DNA from: Sanguinoderma infundibulare
Lineage: Eukaryota > Basidiomycota > Agaricomycetes > Polyporales > Polyporaceae
Length of the DNA: 64,000 nt
NCBI GenBank assembly: GCA_032821775.1
Contig: JAVLRN010000001.1
Span: 620,001-684,000 of the forward strand
Reading direction: 5' to 3'
This document shows positions 63,681 to 64,000 of the stretch, piece after piece; the stretch's first letter is position 1, and each line of letters begins with the position of its first letter. The notes beneath the pieces were generated by a model that made no database searches, was not told where the DNA came from, and was given only the letters and a program-made list of their open reading frames with translations. Both the position numbers and the translations under genes were made by a program.

Positions 63681-64000
63681 CTACGCACTGCTCTGTGAGA
63701 ACACACTTCCCTCCCTCGAAACGTAGCACTCCAGACTCGAGCTCCAGGCATGTTCGTGTCTCAGCACCTTGCTTAACACCCTGTACGCTTCCAAGTCCGC
63801 ATATGGTACGTTCGTCCGCGGGTCGAGATACTTGGCCACTTTGCCCGTGATTGGGCATGTCTGCGTCGGCCGCGCTGTCGACTCAGTATAGTGAGTACCC
63901 CATCGGCAATCTTTAAGCATTACACATACCGAAAGGTCGCCCCTTGGTGATGTAAACACGGCAGTTCTCCCAGTCTGCATGGTCACCGAACATCGCCGTC
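63681..64000 (-). CDS. VPS72: VPS72/YL1 family subunit of the SWR1 complex (3' part)
   Basis: VPS72 is the SWR1-complex chaperone for the histone variant H2A.Z. Two exons are visible, joined by a 55 bp intron (63875-63929). The upstream one enters from the right edge and contains MFGDHADWENCRVYI. The last exon has the YL1 C-terminal motif: TCPITGKVAKYLDPRTNVPY followed by ADLEAYRVL. It ends FSQSSA. The YL1 C-terminal domain is shared with INO80 subunit Ies6, but the LEAYRVL ending and the preceding GDHxDWEN block suit VPS72 better. The N-terminal H2A.Z-binding half lies outside the window. Confidence 0.85.
   Translation of the reverse strand, partial: RRCSVTMQTGRTAVFTSPRGDLSVCVMLKDCRWGTHYTESTARPTQTCPITGKVAKYLDPRTNVPYADLEAYRVLSKVLRHEHAWSSSLECYVSREGSVFSQSSA

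Overview
The window is nuclear DNA of a filamentous basidiomycete, most likely an Agaricomycete (Polyporales-like by overall feel; this placement is inference). The evidence is compact intron-rich genes with many 50-65 bp GT-AG introns, short intergenic gaps, GC-rich coding sequence and fungal orthologues throughout. No prokaryotic operons, CRISPR arrays, rRNA, convincing tRNA or intact transposons were seen. Gene spans below run from start codon to stop codon and include introns. Where I resolved the exons, the lengths sum to a multiple of three.

Layout, left to right. An ornithine cyclodeaminase/mu-crystallin gene (872-2139, -) and RPL19 (2860-3567, -) are followed by a long GC-rich divergent promoter and a HAL4/SAT4-like kinase (5316-7169, +). 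Then come VPS4 (7823-9631, +), a small secreted protein (10345-10981, +), a small basic/acidic orphan (11970-12532, +), proteasome RPN3 (13127-15046, +) and CAND1 (15472-19976, +). Two tandem proline dehydrogenase paralogues (20348-22451 and 23025-25374, +) meet a convergent amidase (25838-28548, -). A Bni4-like PP1-targeting protein (29521-32326, +) follows, then a broken P-loop NTPase of the RHS/Crinkler-like type (33253-35729, -). Next are RPB1 (36027-42384, -), divergent from VPS27 (42684-45067, +), then VPS35 (45507-48922, +), BCP1 (49230-50390, -), a DAO-type FAD oxidoreductase (50669-52431, +), TOP2 (53137-59113, +), meiotic MSH4 (59641-63512, -) and the 3' part of VPS72/YL1 (63681 to the window edge, -).

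Most of the window is conserved housekeeping. Three endosomal sorting genes occur here: VPS4, VPS27 and VPS35, the last two adjacent. Genome-maintenance and transcription genes are RPB1, TOP2, MSH4 and VPS72. The ornithine cyclodeaminase-like gene, the PRODH pair and the amidase are all plausible nitrogen-source genes.

The most unusual signals are: a 10-nt microexon conserved in both PRODH paralogues; GC-AG introns in PRODH1 and TOP2; a premature in-frame TGA in the P-loop/nuclease-like gene; an alternative spliced acidic C-terminal extension of the FAD oxidoreductase that keeps frame over 255 nt; a short, Arg-alternating RPB1 CTD cut by two introns; a phosphatase-targeting C-terminus resembling animal PHACTR proteins; and a PIP-box-like peptide plus repeated proline motifs in the TOP2 tail. 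I saw no clearly new multi-gene system.
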